DNA from: Elmis aenea
Taxonomy: Eukaryota; Arthropoda; Insecta; Coleoptera; Elmidae
Length of the DNA stretch: 64,000 bases
Assembly (NCBI GenBank): GCA_947652605.1
Contig: OX393577.1
Location: 3,410,868-3,474,867, forward strand
Direction: 5' to 3'
Shown: one piece after another, positions 48,467 to 58,746 of the stretch
Layout: each line of letters begins with the position of its first letter
How positions within the stretch are numbered: the stretch's first letter is position 1
Program-made: the position numbers and the translations under genes
The notes under the pieces: model-generated
Database searches by the model: none
Told to the model about the DNA's origin: nothing
Seen by the model: the letters and a program-made list of their open reading frames with translations, nothing else

Positions 48467-49997
48467 TTGACCTCCTCGTACTATAATTATATAAAGTGCC
48501 TTGTAAAGTATATTTATTAAAATTATTTCTAACATGACATAGAGCATACAGTATGTAATATGATGGTAAAGTTAATAACTTATTCTGAGTGAATTTATCT
48601 TTGACATCTTCTCCATAGCCAAGGTTCAAAATAATTCTTAAGGCTTTATTAATTAAAATATTTTTACATCTTTTTAGCATATTGACTGTTAGTCCATAAT
48701 GATCAAAAGACTTTTTATTTTTCAGATCACAGATTATGTCTCTTATAGTATTGTAAGATGTCTCTTTAAAAGAGAATGTAGGAAAATTATCAGTGCAATT
48801 TTGAGGTAGATAATTAGAAAAAACCTTATTTGTCGTTGAGAGATCATTAATGATATTTTCAGCAATTTGAGAAAAAAATTTATTTAAATCTTCTGAAGTA
48901 ATATCAGTATTTATTTGTTTTTTATTAGTTTTTCTACTATCATTAATAATATCCCAATAAACCTTGCATGTACCCTTGGAATTGGTAATCAACTTTTCAT
49001 ACTTAGTTTTTTTACTTTCAATAATTTTTTGCCTGTACTGATGTCTATATATATTTCGTATATTTTTTATTAAATCATTCTGTGAATTTTGATACAATTC
49101 AGATAAAAGAGCTACAGTGCTTCGCATATTTTTTAATTCATCATTAAACCAATTTATTTTTTGTGCATTGCTTTGTTTTTTTTCTACCACAGGAAATGTT
49201 TCGTTGATAGAATCTTTTAAAATACCTAAAAATATACTCATTTTTGACTCACCACAAGACTTACCTGCAATAAAGGACCAATCTATATTTTCTAGTAACT
49301 GGTAGAACAAAAATACCCCTCTCTCTGTTACCTTTCTACTAAAAATAGGGATATATTTACTTTTGAGCTTAAGCACATTTATACTGATTTCAATAGATTT
49401 ATGGTCTGACAACCCATGATCAAACACCTTTGACTGCTTCACAGCATCATCAAAATTCAATAAAACATTATCTATGCAATTTTGCAATCTTGTATTTTCA
49501 TGTATAACAGGTATAAAGTTATATGAACCTATTAGGTCCGCAAATGCGCTAAATCTAACATCTGATGAAAAGAATCTTAGATTAAAATCACCATTTATAA
49601 TAACCTGTTTGTCTTTTTTAATTAAAAGCATAAATACCTGGTTCAAACAGGTCATAAACTGTTCAAAATCAGCAAGAGGAGACCTATATACAGTAATTAT
49701 AATTACATTTATTGCAATCAGTTCAATTGCAGCAAGCTCACAGACTGCTTCACTTGATAAATCAGTAATATCTGTAAGGCAATTGAACCGCCAGTCCTTC
49801 CTTGTCAATATCATCACACCACCATGCAACATAACACTTCTGCAAAAGGATGATGCTACAACAAAATTTGGCAAAACAAAATTTTCAGCTTCATTTGACT
49901 TCAAAAAATGTTCTGAAAAACAAATGACATCATAAGATTTATCTATGAAAAAAGCATTCATGTCGTTAATTTTACTACGTACAGATTGTATGTTCAC
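48444..49997 (-). CDS. LINE ORF2: endonuclease fused to RT C-terminus by in-frame deletion
   Basis: The N-terminal apurinic-type endonuclease is complete. It has VNIQSVRSKINDMNAF at the start, DVICFSEHFL (~24), VIINGDFNLRFF (~135) and FDHGLSDHKSIEI (~193), carrying the expected metal-binding Asp, Asn and His. Residues about 280-380 are the linker. The RT begins with LKNKKSFDHYGLTVNMLK (~427) and passes without a stop into ALRIILNLGYGED and NKLLTLPSYYILYALC, which belong to the RT C-terminus. The catalytic RT core, several hundred codons, is missing. The frame shifts near 48450 into the terminal segment with YYGPLFYNRLP. No ATG lies at the start. The product could nick DNA but not copy RNA. 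Confidence 0.8.
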   Translation of the reverse strand: MNIQSVRSKINDMNAFFIDKSYDVICFSEHFLKSNEAENFVLPNFVVASSFCRSVMLHGGVMILTRKDWRFNCLTDITDLSSEAVCELAAIELIAINVIIITVYRSPLADFEQFMTCLNQVFMLLIKKDKQVIINGDFNLRFFSSDVRFSAFADLIGSYNFIPVIHENTRLQNCIDNVLLNFDDAVKQSKVFDHGLSDHKSIEISINVLKLKSKYIPIFSRKVTERGVFLFYQLLENIDWSFIAGKSCGESKMSIFLGILKDSINETFPVVEKKQSNAQKINWFNDELKNMRSTVALLSELYQNSQNDLIKNIRNIYRHQYRQKIIESKKTKYEKLITNSKGTCKVYWDIINDSRKTNKKQINTDITSEDLNKFFSQIAENIINDLSTTNKVFSNYLPQNCTDNFPTFSFKETSYNTIRDIICDLKNKKSFDHYGLTVNMLKRCKNILINKALRIILNLGYGEDVKDKFTQNKLLTLPSYYILYALCHVRNNFNKYTLQGTLYNYSTRRSKYTYKLP

Positions 49998-50031
49998 ATA
50001 AAATATACTTAAAAGGGATAAATTAGTCTCT

Positions 50032-50843
50032 TCATTTCCCTTGGTGGTTCCATGGAGTAGTGGAATTTTTGACAGGCCCTCTTTGCCCTTGGAATTTCCT
50101 GAAGTTACGAAAAAACCGCACCTTTACATCTTCTGTCCAAAAATCAGGAGTCATAACCATATCCACCACAGAAGTAGGAATGCCGACTTTGAAGGAGTTA
50201 TAAAAACCCTTTGTTTTCAGCTGTTCTATTCTAACTTTATCAGATTTCATCATTTTATACATATAACCTCGAACCATGTCCACAGTTACCGAAGTATCCA
50301 AATTTGACACATGCAGAAACGTAAACTTTTCAATTCTTGGAGCAGCACGTAAACTTATATTTTTTATATCACTATTTCCGGGATTTTCAGAGTTTTTTTC
50401 ATTGTCGGAAGCATTTTTTGTTACGTTGCAGTTAATCGTATTTATTTCATTGTTTTGATCGTTTTGATCGCTTTGATCACTTTGATCGCCGTCATTTTCA
50501 GCAGGTCTCTTGTTTTTATAGGTACCCACAATTAAAACGGATTTCTGCATTTGTTGTTTTGATTCAGCTGCTTGTATAGGAGTTCTGTTGTTTGGCTTCT
50601 GTTTACTAGATGGTTTGGTTTGGTTTGTTTTGTTTATTTGGTTTGTTGGTTCTCTAGTTGTTTGCATTACCGGAGTAATGTTCGACTTACGTTTAGCGCA
50701 ATCCGCATATTCCGTCTCTTTTTCTACCGCGTTAACATATTGAGGGCTATCACGCTCTAGGATGCGAACGTAGCACTCTAAAAGTCTATGTTTATCACCC
50801 ATTTCAGATACAAGTCTTTTTAGTAATTTATTTTCATTTAGAA
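50032..50843 (-). CDS. LINE ORF1 protein, N-terminus truncated
   Basis: The frame is open from the element's 5' edge (50843), where it reads LLNENKLLKRLVSEMGDKHR, a coiled coil. The ATG at 50802 is thus probably internal and the true N-terminus is lost by 5' truncation. A polar Asn/Gln-rich linker follows, with a DQSDQSDQNDQN repeat encoded by a 9-base tandem. The C-terminal part has FTFLHVSNLDTSVTVDMVRG, KGFYNSFKVGIP and VRFFRNFRKFQGQ, a fold that resembles the RNA-binding segment of insect LINE ORF1 proteins. Such proteins coat LINE RNA. The 256-codon reading from the ATG is intact. The ORF2 frame starts almost at once downstream. Confidence 0.75.
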
Positions 50844-50869
50844 GCTTAAACTAACTCGCCAATTTTTTA

Positions 50870-51858
50870 CTTAAAATGTAGCTTAAAGCTCAAAAGCTTA
50901 CGATCTTTTGTAAGTAGTTTGTAATTTATGTAATTATGCTGATAAGAAAATTCCTTTGATTAGTAAAACTCTATTTGATTCGACTATCACAAGGATTATT
51001 CAAAAGGATATGCACCTTAAAGTATGCTTGCGATGCGGAACTTTTTGATGAAAGATGATTTCATCCTCCGGTTTCAAATTCAATATAGCAAGGACAGGGA
51101 GCGAGGCGTTCTATTGCCATAACGAACAACACACGCTTTAAACGAGGTTTGTTTAACGGGGGACGGTGTTTGAATCCCTGTGAGAACCCGATTCGGATAT
51201 CCTGACTTAGGTGTTCATATCTTTCGCTTAAAGGTATTCCAAGTTTATCTAGCGTCGTGTTCAGTTTATCGGTCGATCATCTTAGTTCGAATTTCATGCA
51301 TTCTTCACCCTTCATGTGCATTGGTATAGTTGATTTTCAATAAAAAGTTTTTTGTCTGATCTTTTCGTTCTATTATTTAATTTTTAATATTATTATTGAT
51401 AATAAACAGCTAAAATTTCATAAAAACGCTTACGTACCTAGCGCATCCACCAAAAACCACCAGAAACATTTGCTGTAATTGTTTTATTAGCTCCAAGCAA
51501 GTGTTTGTTACTTGAGATTTTCGTGACGTCAATTGGCGAGCTGCTCCTTGTTCAATTTTATTGGCTCTATTCTATACAGAGGCAGACTCTCTGATAAAAC
51601 TGTACGTGCACTTGTACAATTGTTGTGATTTGAGTTATTTTTTTAAACTTAAATTATTAATATTAACTTTATTTTCATATTTCTTACACTGTGACGCCTG
51701 GTATCGCCTGGTATCAATAAATTTTATTTTACTTTAGTGATCTTTCATTTACTTTGTAAATGAATAGTATGAGATAAACCTTGACGCATCATTTGCTAAG
51801 ATTTCAAAAGAGACAAATTATTAGGATTCCAACTTTAGTAAAACAACTTAATGTCTAA
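50870..51858. other. Spacer with a protein-like minus-strand stretch
   Basis: Between about 51280 and 51062 on the minus strand lies a continuous frame reading LNTTLDKLGIPLSERYEHLS, then QDIRIGFSQGFK and a stop after FETGG. It looks like real coding sequence and is GC-richer than its surroundings. I loosely recall similar openings in DIRS- or recombinase-type element proteins, but cannot support that. No ATG, splice context or element ends were identified. Confidence 0.35.
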
Positions 51859-52384
51859 CTATTTAGTATTTGGAACAAACCATGGGGCGTTGACTACTAT
51901 TCTGAGGACTGGATTGAAATCTTTCCAATATTTCCATATTCGAAATTGACGCAGTTGGGTCCCATATGTCCACACTGGTTTTAGGATAGATTTATACAAT
52001 AGGAGTTTATTTTCCAGTGACAGTTTAGATTTACGTCCAATTAACCTGTAGAGTTTCAAGACCAACTGCTATTTGATGATAATGTGGTTGCGCCAGTTGA
52101 GTCCTTTGTCTAAGGTAAGTCCAATGTATTTGGCCTCATCGTGTTGCGGTATCTGGAGGTTATTGGGGGTAATAGGTGGACATCCACCTCTTCGGTTCGT
52201 CAAGGTGTGTACTTACTTAGTCTGATCTACCTTGATTTTTTACTGTTTAAACCATGTTTCCAACTTCCGAAGATGGGACTGATGATTGTGCGACGGTCTA
52301 GTGGAAGGCGAGGCTAGGACTACCGTGTCGTCGGAAAATGTTGCAGTAAGAAGGATTTCTTGGTTGGCACATCGGCAGCATATA
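51859..52384 (-). pseudogene. Jockey-like RT fragment, interrupted by a DNA transposon
   Basis: On the minus strand: FSDDTVVLASPS near 52325, LRKLETWFKQ (52265), KYIGLTLDKGLNWRNHI (52115) and KLLLYKSILKPVWTYGTQL (52005). It ends NAPWFVPN near 51870. Frameshifts and stops are present. The frame continues on the other side of the inserted element at 53234 with SDTVSY joined to AADVPT, the segment before the FADD block. This shows the transposon landed inside it. Confidence 0.85.
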
Positions 52385-53231
52385 CAGAGTGGCACAGAGA
52401 AACGGGAAATTTTGAAGTTACTCTCACAAAGGTAAGAAAAATGATTTTAAAAGTTTTGTTGTTGAAAACAAAAAGTAAATTACATGCGATAAAGTGTTCT
52501 ACAAAAAACAAATTATTTCTAAAAACAATGTCCATAAGATGATGGCCATTCAAACATATGCATTCCTGGAAGCGAACGCTGAGATTTTGCATGGCACTTT
52601 GAAACACTTCCATGGGAATTGCAGCGATTTCTTCTCGAATCCTCGTTTTCAACTCAAGGATTGTCGTTGGGCGTGTGGTGTACACTTTGCTTTTGAGGTG
52701 ACCCCACAAGAAAAAATCGCACACAGACAAGTCTGGTGATCTTGGGGGCCAATGAATGTCGCCAAAACGCGATTTTACGTGTTTACCAAAGGACTGTCGA
52801 ACGGCTGCCATTGACGATCTGGCCGTATGGGCCGTGGCTCCATCTTGCCGAAACCAAGGATTATGAAGATCGGGAAAGTTTTGAAGTATTCTGCTACAAA
52901 AGTGTTGAGCATATCAACATACCGTTCAGATGTTACTGTCCTTGCATTCCCTCTCTCATCCTCAAAGAAGTAAGGGCCAATCACGCCTCGTGTTGAAACG
53001 GCACACCAAACTGTAACTTTTTGGCTGTGTAATGGTCGTTCGTGCAATTGACGTTCGCTTTCAGGAATGCATACGTTTGAATGGACATTGATTTTAAAAT
53101 TATTTTTTTTTTGTTAGAACACTTAATGGCATGTAATTTACTTTTTGTTTTCAACAACAAAACTTTTAAATTCACTTTTCTTACCTTTGTGAGAGTAACT
53201 TCAAAATTTCCCGTTTCCCTGTGCCACTCTG
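52385..53231 (-). mobile_element. Tc1/mariner-like element nested in the Jockey fragment
   Basis: An 847-bp element with long inverted repeats. Both ends begin CAGAGTGGCACAG, and the similarity runs about 190 bases inward (GGGAAATTTTGAAGTTACTC, TTTTGTTGTTGAAAACAAAA). TA is duplicated at 52383-52384 and 53232-53233. The interior is the second half of a transposase on the minus strand. The N-terminal DNA-binding half is deleted, making it non-autonomous. Confidence 0.9.
52500..53047 (-). pseudogene. Transposase C-terminal half (DDE_3 type)
   Basis: The minus strand has KVTVWCAVSTRGVIGPYFFE, SERYVDMLNTFVAEYF, a one-base shift near 52890, then NPWFRQDGATAHTAR with the second catalytic Asp and WPPRSPDLSVCDFFLWGHLK with the third. 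It closes RPTTILELKTRIREEI. This is the usual C-terminal order for insect Tc1/mariner-like transposases with a D-x-G-A-x-x-H block. The first catalytic Asp and the helix-turn-helix domain are absent. The frame has no stop at the expected end. It reads through the terminal repeat into the host Jockey sequence to 52320, which is accidental. Confidence 0.87.
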
Positions 53232-53233
53232 TA

Positions 53234-53275
53234 TAAGAAACAGTATCGGATCCAGCAATATTTTTTACATGAATC
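53234..53275 (-). pseudogene. Continuation of the interrupted Jockey RT
   Basis: About ten codons (GSDTVSY followed by the TA target) precede the YAADVPT block on the other side of the nested element. Beyond this no Jockey similarity is recognised. Confidence 0.55.
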
Positions 53276-53366
53276 CTTGTCTATTTTTAAGGTAATGGTT
53301 ATTTTTCTGCGCTCGTTCAGAAAATCAGTTGTTTCAGATCAATTTTTAGGCTAAAAAATACCTCTT

Positions 53367-53466
53367 AACCGACCTAGGCCAGACAATACCTGGTTGCCAT
53401 GGTGATGAGTTGTCTTTACCGGTCTAGGCCGGAAAGTAACTGGTTGTCATGGTGATGAGTTGTTTT
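53367..53466 (+). repeat. Two tandem 50-bp units
   Basis: A unit with CCTAGGCC-like and TGGTTGCCATGGTGATGAGT blocks is repeated once at exactly 50-bp spacing, with several base differences. Confidence 0.75.
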
Positions 53467-53538
53467 GTGCTGTCAAACAAGCGTCATTATATCACCAAGC
53501 GAATTTTCACTCGTAGTTTGTTTAGGTATTGTTTAATT

Positions 53539-53705
53539 ATGGATGGTGACGATAGTGTTTTGGTGTCAGTGGTGGACGCAGAAAAAATATTGTACGTAAC
53601 ACACCCGTAAAGTGTCTTTACTGGATTCGTATGCTTCTAGGACTCGCCTACGGCTCATCCAAGAACTCCCTACTTGTCCAGTAAAGAACCACTTTCCAGC
53701 CTTGT
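53539..53705 (+). other. Possible short first exon followed by a palindrome
   Basis: ATG at 53539 opens MDGDDSVLVSVVDAEKIL, followed by GTACGTAA, a plausible splice donor. This looks like a start exon, but no partner exon is seen. Directly after it, AAAGTGTCTTTACTGGAT (about 53610-53627) pairs with GTCCAGTAAAGAACCACTTT (about 53677-53696) around a CTACGGCTC-containing loop. The palindrome resembles the one at 34076-34195 in layout. Function unknown. Confidence 0.3.
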
Positions 53706-55305
53706 TCCGTAAAAGATCTTATATGACGATTGGTCAGTTTTATACGGTCAGTCTCATAAAATTACTGAAACAGCAACAGTGTGATATTAATAATTGATTT
53801 TAGACCCATCGTCGCACGTTTTAGTTAGACAACATTGTAGCTGCTGCTACACTTGCTTTTATGCTGCTACACGTTTGTTACCGGCGATTTATTTTGTCTC
53901 CAGTGGATAATAAAAATGATAATAAGTTTTAATCGGCCCTTTAGGTGCACGTAGGGTATAATACTATTTATTCGACGCATCTTTTTTTTTCTAATGCCAA
54001 TATGTCAAGTGAATAAACATGTAATCAGTCTTGTACAACAGCATTGCTTTAAATTTTAAATAAACTTGCTGTTCCATGTGAGTTGAGTTCGCAAAAAACG
54101 CGTATTTGTTTCAATTTTAATGTTCTCTGAGACCCATTTTGCGGTTATGTAAATATATGCATGAAAATAAATAACACTGAACCTAGGATGCTGAAAAAAC
54201 AAGATTTTTAATGCTTTTTTCCGACCTGTTTTAATGCAACATCACGGCTAATGCATTAGGATGGATTTATTATTACAATGTGCCGTGAACGACTTTGACG
54301 ATAAATCACTGTTATTAAATACCTTGGATATACTTTGAGGCGTATACAGTTATTTTAGAGATGAACTGAATAACTTACAATAATTGATTTATGAAAGTTT
54401 AAAGTATGAAATACGCGGAAAGTATTTAATTTAAAAAAAAATCTTAGACAAACGTAAGCTACCAATAAAGATGCAGCCAAAATCTATATTTTATGAATTT
54501 GCGTGTAGCTTAAATGTTTGTCGTTCTTTCCCATCAATAATTAATTATGCATGATTTTTTTTATTACATTAAATCGTAAAAGAAAAGTCTTCTGGTTTGC
54601 CTGAGGCTGCAAATAATATGAAGATTGCATATTTTTATCGCTTTTAAATTGGGTTATATCCAAAATCGATTTAGTTGGAATACAATTTTCGAAGGAAGGG
54701 TCAACCAGGAAGATTGGTAAAAACTGAACAAATATGTAAAGTTAGTGATATTGGTAAAAACTTATATGAGACCACATCATATTATTTTTTAAACGATTTT
54801 TGGCTTCATGTACAAAATTTGTTTTAACATTGACGTAATGGCTACTTTTACTTTCTAGTATTAACGAAAAATCAGGGGACAGTAAAGTTTAGTTATTTTT
54901 AATTTTAATTAAACATAAAAAAACTATCTGTTTACAAGTAGCGAGTTTACTTAAAAATGTATGAGCCTAGTCAAAACGAAAGGGTGTTAAAATGTTTTTG
55001 TATTTGAAAGGAATTAGAACACAAAAATTAAATTATAATGTGTTTTTTTATACGATTTTATCATCACCTCAGATATCTCCAAATTGTTTTGCTTCAGTTC
55101 AAATAAACAAAAAAGCTATCATGAGTAAAACCACCGGGTAGCGCCTTTGGTCCTGTCCTTAATATGTTACTCTTACTAGTGATACACCAGTAGGTACTAG
55201 GTAATAAGCTCAAATATGTTCTACTAAGACTATTTTGACTCTTTTTAAGAAATTAAGCAATTTTGCAAAGAAGGTTCCGTTCTGCCCCAACCCCGGGCCA
55301 GAATG
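53706..55305. other. No recognisable gene
   Basis: About 1.6 kb of AT-rich DNA without protein-like frames. Confidence 0.45.
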
Positions 55306-55310
55306 GACAG

Positions 55311-55516
55311 TGTTGTAACTTGTATTTAGTTGTACTTTGTATATTGAAATAACACCACGTATTATATAATTACTTTATTTCACTATTTACAATATCATTT
55401 ACATTTCGGGTTTACCGTACGTATCATGACAGTTGTATTTATTATCATGTACTACTAGATGTTAATGCGCAGTGTGTGTTGCCCAGTTACGTACATAGTT
55501 ACGTACATATATAACA
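55311..55516 (-). repeat. 3' LTR (minus-strand element)
   Basis: 206 bp, plus-strand ends TGTTGTAACT and TATATAACA, so it has the TG...CA termini of LTRs. It contains the tandem TTACGTACATA pair near its left-to-right end. Confidence 0.92.
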
Positions 55517-55531
55517 GTCTTTCCCTTCTCA
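55517..55531 (-). other. Polypurine tract
   Basis: On the minus strand GAGAAGGGAAAGAC abuts the 3' LTR, the expected primer for plus-strand DNA synthesis. Confidence 0.75.
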
Positions 55532-55579
55532 AGAAAGAAAAATGTAATGTTAAAAAGAAATGTAAAATAAATCAAAATA

Positions 55580-57239
55580 TTAATTGTAAGCTAACCTAAC
55601 TGGTGGTTTAACTGTTCTTTGAGATCTTCGTAAGGTTTGTATGTTAGCTGCAGGTGAGTTGGACCGTCTTGTAGTTTCTGTGATTATCTCTTTTTCCGAT
55701 AACTCAGTTGTAGAGTCTTCTGGTTCCGTCTTGGTAAGAACTGGTTCATGTTTGTAAGTTTGAGGTACGATGCAGGGTGTATTTTCACCAATCAGTCTAA
55801 TTTGGTTAATGTGTCTCCTCCATACTCGTTGATCATCCAAAGAAACTAAGTAATGTAATAGTCCCAATCTAGTGATAATTTTTCCAAATTGCCACTTGCT
55901 TTCGTATATGTAATCTCGGACTGCAACTCTGTCTCCCACTTTTAATTCTCTAATTTTTAATTTAGCTTGTAAGCCTGTAATTTTTCCCATATTTTTGTCA
56001 AAAACTTTATGGTATTTGTCTAAAACTTGCTGTAATTGTATTTTTGTATCGGACAAGTTAATTTGTGAAATATTTTCAATATGTATATTTAACTGTCTCA
56101 TCCACTCTCTACCAAGCAATGGTTCTTTTGAGTTTTGAACAATGTATAAATTTAAATTTTTCTGTAAGCCCCTGTAATTTACTTTAACTGTAACAACGCC
56201 TTCAATTTGTAATTCCATTTGGCAGTAAGTAATGAGTTTTAAAGACGTATGTTGCATGTTTTGTAAAGTAAAGTATTTTGTAAACTGATGTATGTTCATA
56301 ATGCTGACAGCTGCTCCACTGTCTATTTCGAATTTAATAGGTACTGAATTTACTCCAACAGTGGTAAAAAATGTATCTCTGAACTTACTGTTTTTGGTGT
56401 CAAAATGAAGAATTTCTTCCACTTGATTCGTTGGCATCCTACTAGCTTTCATGCAAACCTTACGCACATGTTCTTTCCCTTTGCAAAAATCGCAGAACAG
56501 ATTTTGCTTTTTACAGTTATTTGCTAAATGTTCTGGCGAACCACATCTAAAACATTTTGTATGCAAAGTTTTTTTACATGAATTATTAGGATTATAATTA
56601 GAAACGGTTTTAAAACTACCATTTTTCGTACCTTTGTATTTTTGTAATTTGTGCGTATTGTGTAAGTTTACTTTGTGTATTTGTATAGATTGTGTATTGT
56701 GTAATTGGGCCGCATCCTTGGCAGAAAGTTCCATACTAGTTGCTATTTCCACTGCTTTTTCAATGGTGAGGTCCTTGTACTCCAAAAGTCTCCCTTGAAT
56801 CCTCTCGGCTCGTAATCCAAATACAAACTGATTCCGTAGGGCTTTCTTCAGGTACTCTCCAAATTTGCAGTTGATTGCCAATTTTTGTAGGGCTGTAATG
56901 TATTCTTGAGCGGTTTCTCCTTCAAATTGTCTTCGTTGTAAGAAGCGAAAGTTCTCCGCAATCTCCAAAGGTTCCGGAGTATAGTGGTCCTTCATGCTTT
57001 TTACTAGATCTTCAAATTCCTGATTTTCCGGTTCCACTGGGGATAGTTTATCGCACAAAATATCGTATGCTTCCGAGCCCATGTAACAAATAGGCCGTTT
57101 TCATCGTTTTGTTTACTCTAAAAACGTTGAATGCACTTTCTAACCTTTTCACCCATCGGTCGAATTTTATTTTCGTGTTATCAAACGGTTCTATTGTGAA
57201 TATGGTTTGCACTACGTGGCTGGTCTCGGTAACCGGCAT
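55580..57239 (-). pseudogene. gag-protease joined in frame to the integrase C-terminus
   Basis: The ATG at 57239 starts gag (FDRWVKRLESAFNVF). A one-base shift near 57080 moves it into a 500-codon frame (55580-57082). By residue of that frame: capsid region with YDILCDKLSP (~7) and FRFLQRRQFEGET (~45); zinc knuckle CFRCGSPEHLANNC (177-190) and a second Cys/His cluster to 210; aspartic protease FEIDSGAAVSIM (Asp254) and LLGREWM (~322). The first residues of RT (KYHKVFDKNMG) follow. Near residue 375 the frame passes directly into KVGDRVAVRD and VWRRHINQIR, the C-terminal part of integrase, then a Ser/Thr-rich tail. AATTAAAA-type microhomology lies at the junction. The frame survived the deletion but the product cannot replicate. 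Confidence 0.9.
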
Positions 57240-57283
57240 TGTAGTAAAATGTTTGTGAATTCGTTTAAATCCTCGTCGCCAAT

Positions 57284-57489
57284 TGTTGTAACTTGTATTT
57301 AATTGTACTTTGTATATTGAAATAACACCACGTATTATATAATTACTTTATTTCACTATTTACAATATCATTTACATTTCGGGTTTACCGTACGTATCAT
57401 GACAGTTGTATTTATTATCATGTACTACTAGATGTTAATGCGCAGTGTGTGTTGCCCAGTTACGTACATAGTTACGTACATATATAACA
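57284..57489 (-). repeat. 5' LTR (minus-strand element)
   Basis: 206 bp, identical to the LTR at 55311-55516 except for one base. It carries the element's promoter by position, though no TATA box was assigned. Confidence 0.92.
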
Positions 57490-57494
57490 GACAG

Positions 57495-58744
57495 TTTGCC
57501 TTTTTTTTTTCTTTCTGAATTTACACTTTATAGTTTAGGATAATTTTTTATTTTGTACTTGAATTAAAAAAACAAATAAACAGAGAATACAAATACAAAT
57601 TTTCAGATTTTCTGTACATTAAATTAATAAATATTAAAGTGTCCGTTCTGCCCCGGGATCCCTAAATATGATTTCATGCTAAATATTAGGATTTGTATTC
57701 GTAAATTTTGTGGTTAAAATTGAAACATTCTTCAAGATATTATCATCCACCGTTGAGCTTCAAACATTAAATGTCCCTCGATGTACTGATTAATTTTCAA
57801 AAATTCAATTTTACTCCCATTTACTAAACCTCGCCCCGGGCAATGCCATTGTTTGCCGACTTGCTGGCTCTATTTTATCCTGGCTGTAGCAGTAGCTTAC
57901 CGGCAACAAGTTTCAGTTATTAGGCACGGATTTCTGGTTGATGTTGAAATAATAAATAACCATCTTTAATTTTAAACTTTAAACAACGCTGAATATCATC
58001 GAAAGCTTAAAATTTTAACATGTTTACTACATAAGCAAAGATGTAGAATCAATAGAATATTAAAAAGTGGGTAGTATTTACTAAAGCTTGGATATAAAAA
58101 GCAATTGTATAAACATTTAATTTGCATAATTAGATTTACTGTTTACGTAACTTTAAAGAAAAAAACTAGTTCCAAATAAAAGCAATCAAATGATTTTTTT
58201 CCTTTATATCCATTTTAAACTTCGAAAAAAACTTATTTCATTTGAAAACGTATTAGTCCGTTGATGTCTCAAAAAAAAAATTAATGTAAATAAAGAAGCA
58301 AATATCATTAAATTTCTTTTCATTGGCAAAAAATACACTTCACGTCGATCCAATTTGAATAATAACAACAACTTTATTACCTGTAATACAATACAACCAC
58401 TGATAATCCAGACCGAATATTCCGACGACAATGCAGAAACCCTGCGATAATCTACACGGGGAACAAACACCTTGATGAAATACAAAAGCAATTCGAACAG
58501 CTTAGAGTCTCTCGGGAAAATCAACACCAAAGTACGATATAATTCTGTGGTATAGTAAGAATTAATTTCAAAGTCTGCAAAACACAAAGCACCATTTTAT
58601 TCTATCGCCTGATTGATTCGGGTAAACTTGAATTTCGTTCAATCAATTGATGTTAAGTTTTATTAATATAATCATGAAATTGATTTAACAACATTGTGTT
58701 TATCATTTTCTTTTATTTTTACATGCTGTAAATATTCTTTTATA
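57495..58744. other. No assigned gene
   Basis: The 127-residue minus-strand frame at 58204-58587 has two hydrophobic stretches (SGCIVLQVIKLLLLF and FASLFTLIFFLR). It matches no family I know, and I treat it as unassigned. Confidence 0.35.
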
Positions 58745-58746
58745 TA

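Larger units (their letters stand above)
48056..50843 (-). mobile_element. CR1/Jockey-group LINE, 5'-truncated and internally deleted
   Basis: The element is inserted in the older Jockey 3' UTR, with GCTTA duplicated at both sides (48051-48055 and 50844-50848). The copy at 4147 serves as an empty site. Read on the minus strand it has a truncated ORF1, an endonuclease ORF2 that jumps from the first RT residues to the C-terminus, and a 3' end made of 17 AGAAT units in place of poly(A). A microsatellite tail is more usual in CR1-like than Jockey elements. The clade is not settled. Confidence 0.82.
55311..57489 (-). mobile_element. Ty3/gypsy LTR retrotransposon, internally deleted
   Basis: A 2179-bp element with 206-bp LTRs, the 5-bp target duplication GACAG (55306-55310, 57490-57494), a polypurine tract beside the 3' LTR and a coding region fused by deletion. 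The LTRs differ at only one position that I can see (G at about 55329, A at about 57302), so insertion was recent. A primer-binding site should begin just inside the 5' LTR: TTGGCGACGAGGAT on the minus strand near 57283. I cannot name the tRNA. Reverse transcriptase, RNase H and the integrase core are missing. Confidence 0.92.

Noticed and set aside
48474..49935. Plus-strand frames of 62 and 153 residues
   Set aside because: Antisense to the LINE endonuclease frame.
51165..51185. GTTTGAATCCC considered as a tRNA B box
   Set aside because: No A box at the proper distance and no cloverleaf stems; the region reads better as coding on the minus strand.
58204..58587. 127-residue minus-strand frame with two hydrophobic stretches, considered as a chemoreceptor exon
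   Set aside because: No chemoreceptor signature motif, no convincing splice sites, and hydrophobic frames are common in AT-rich DNA.
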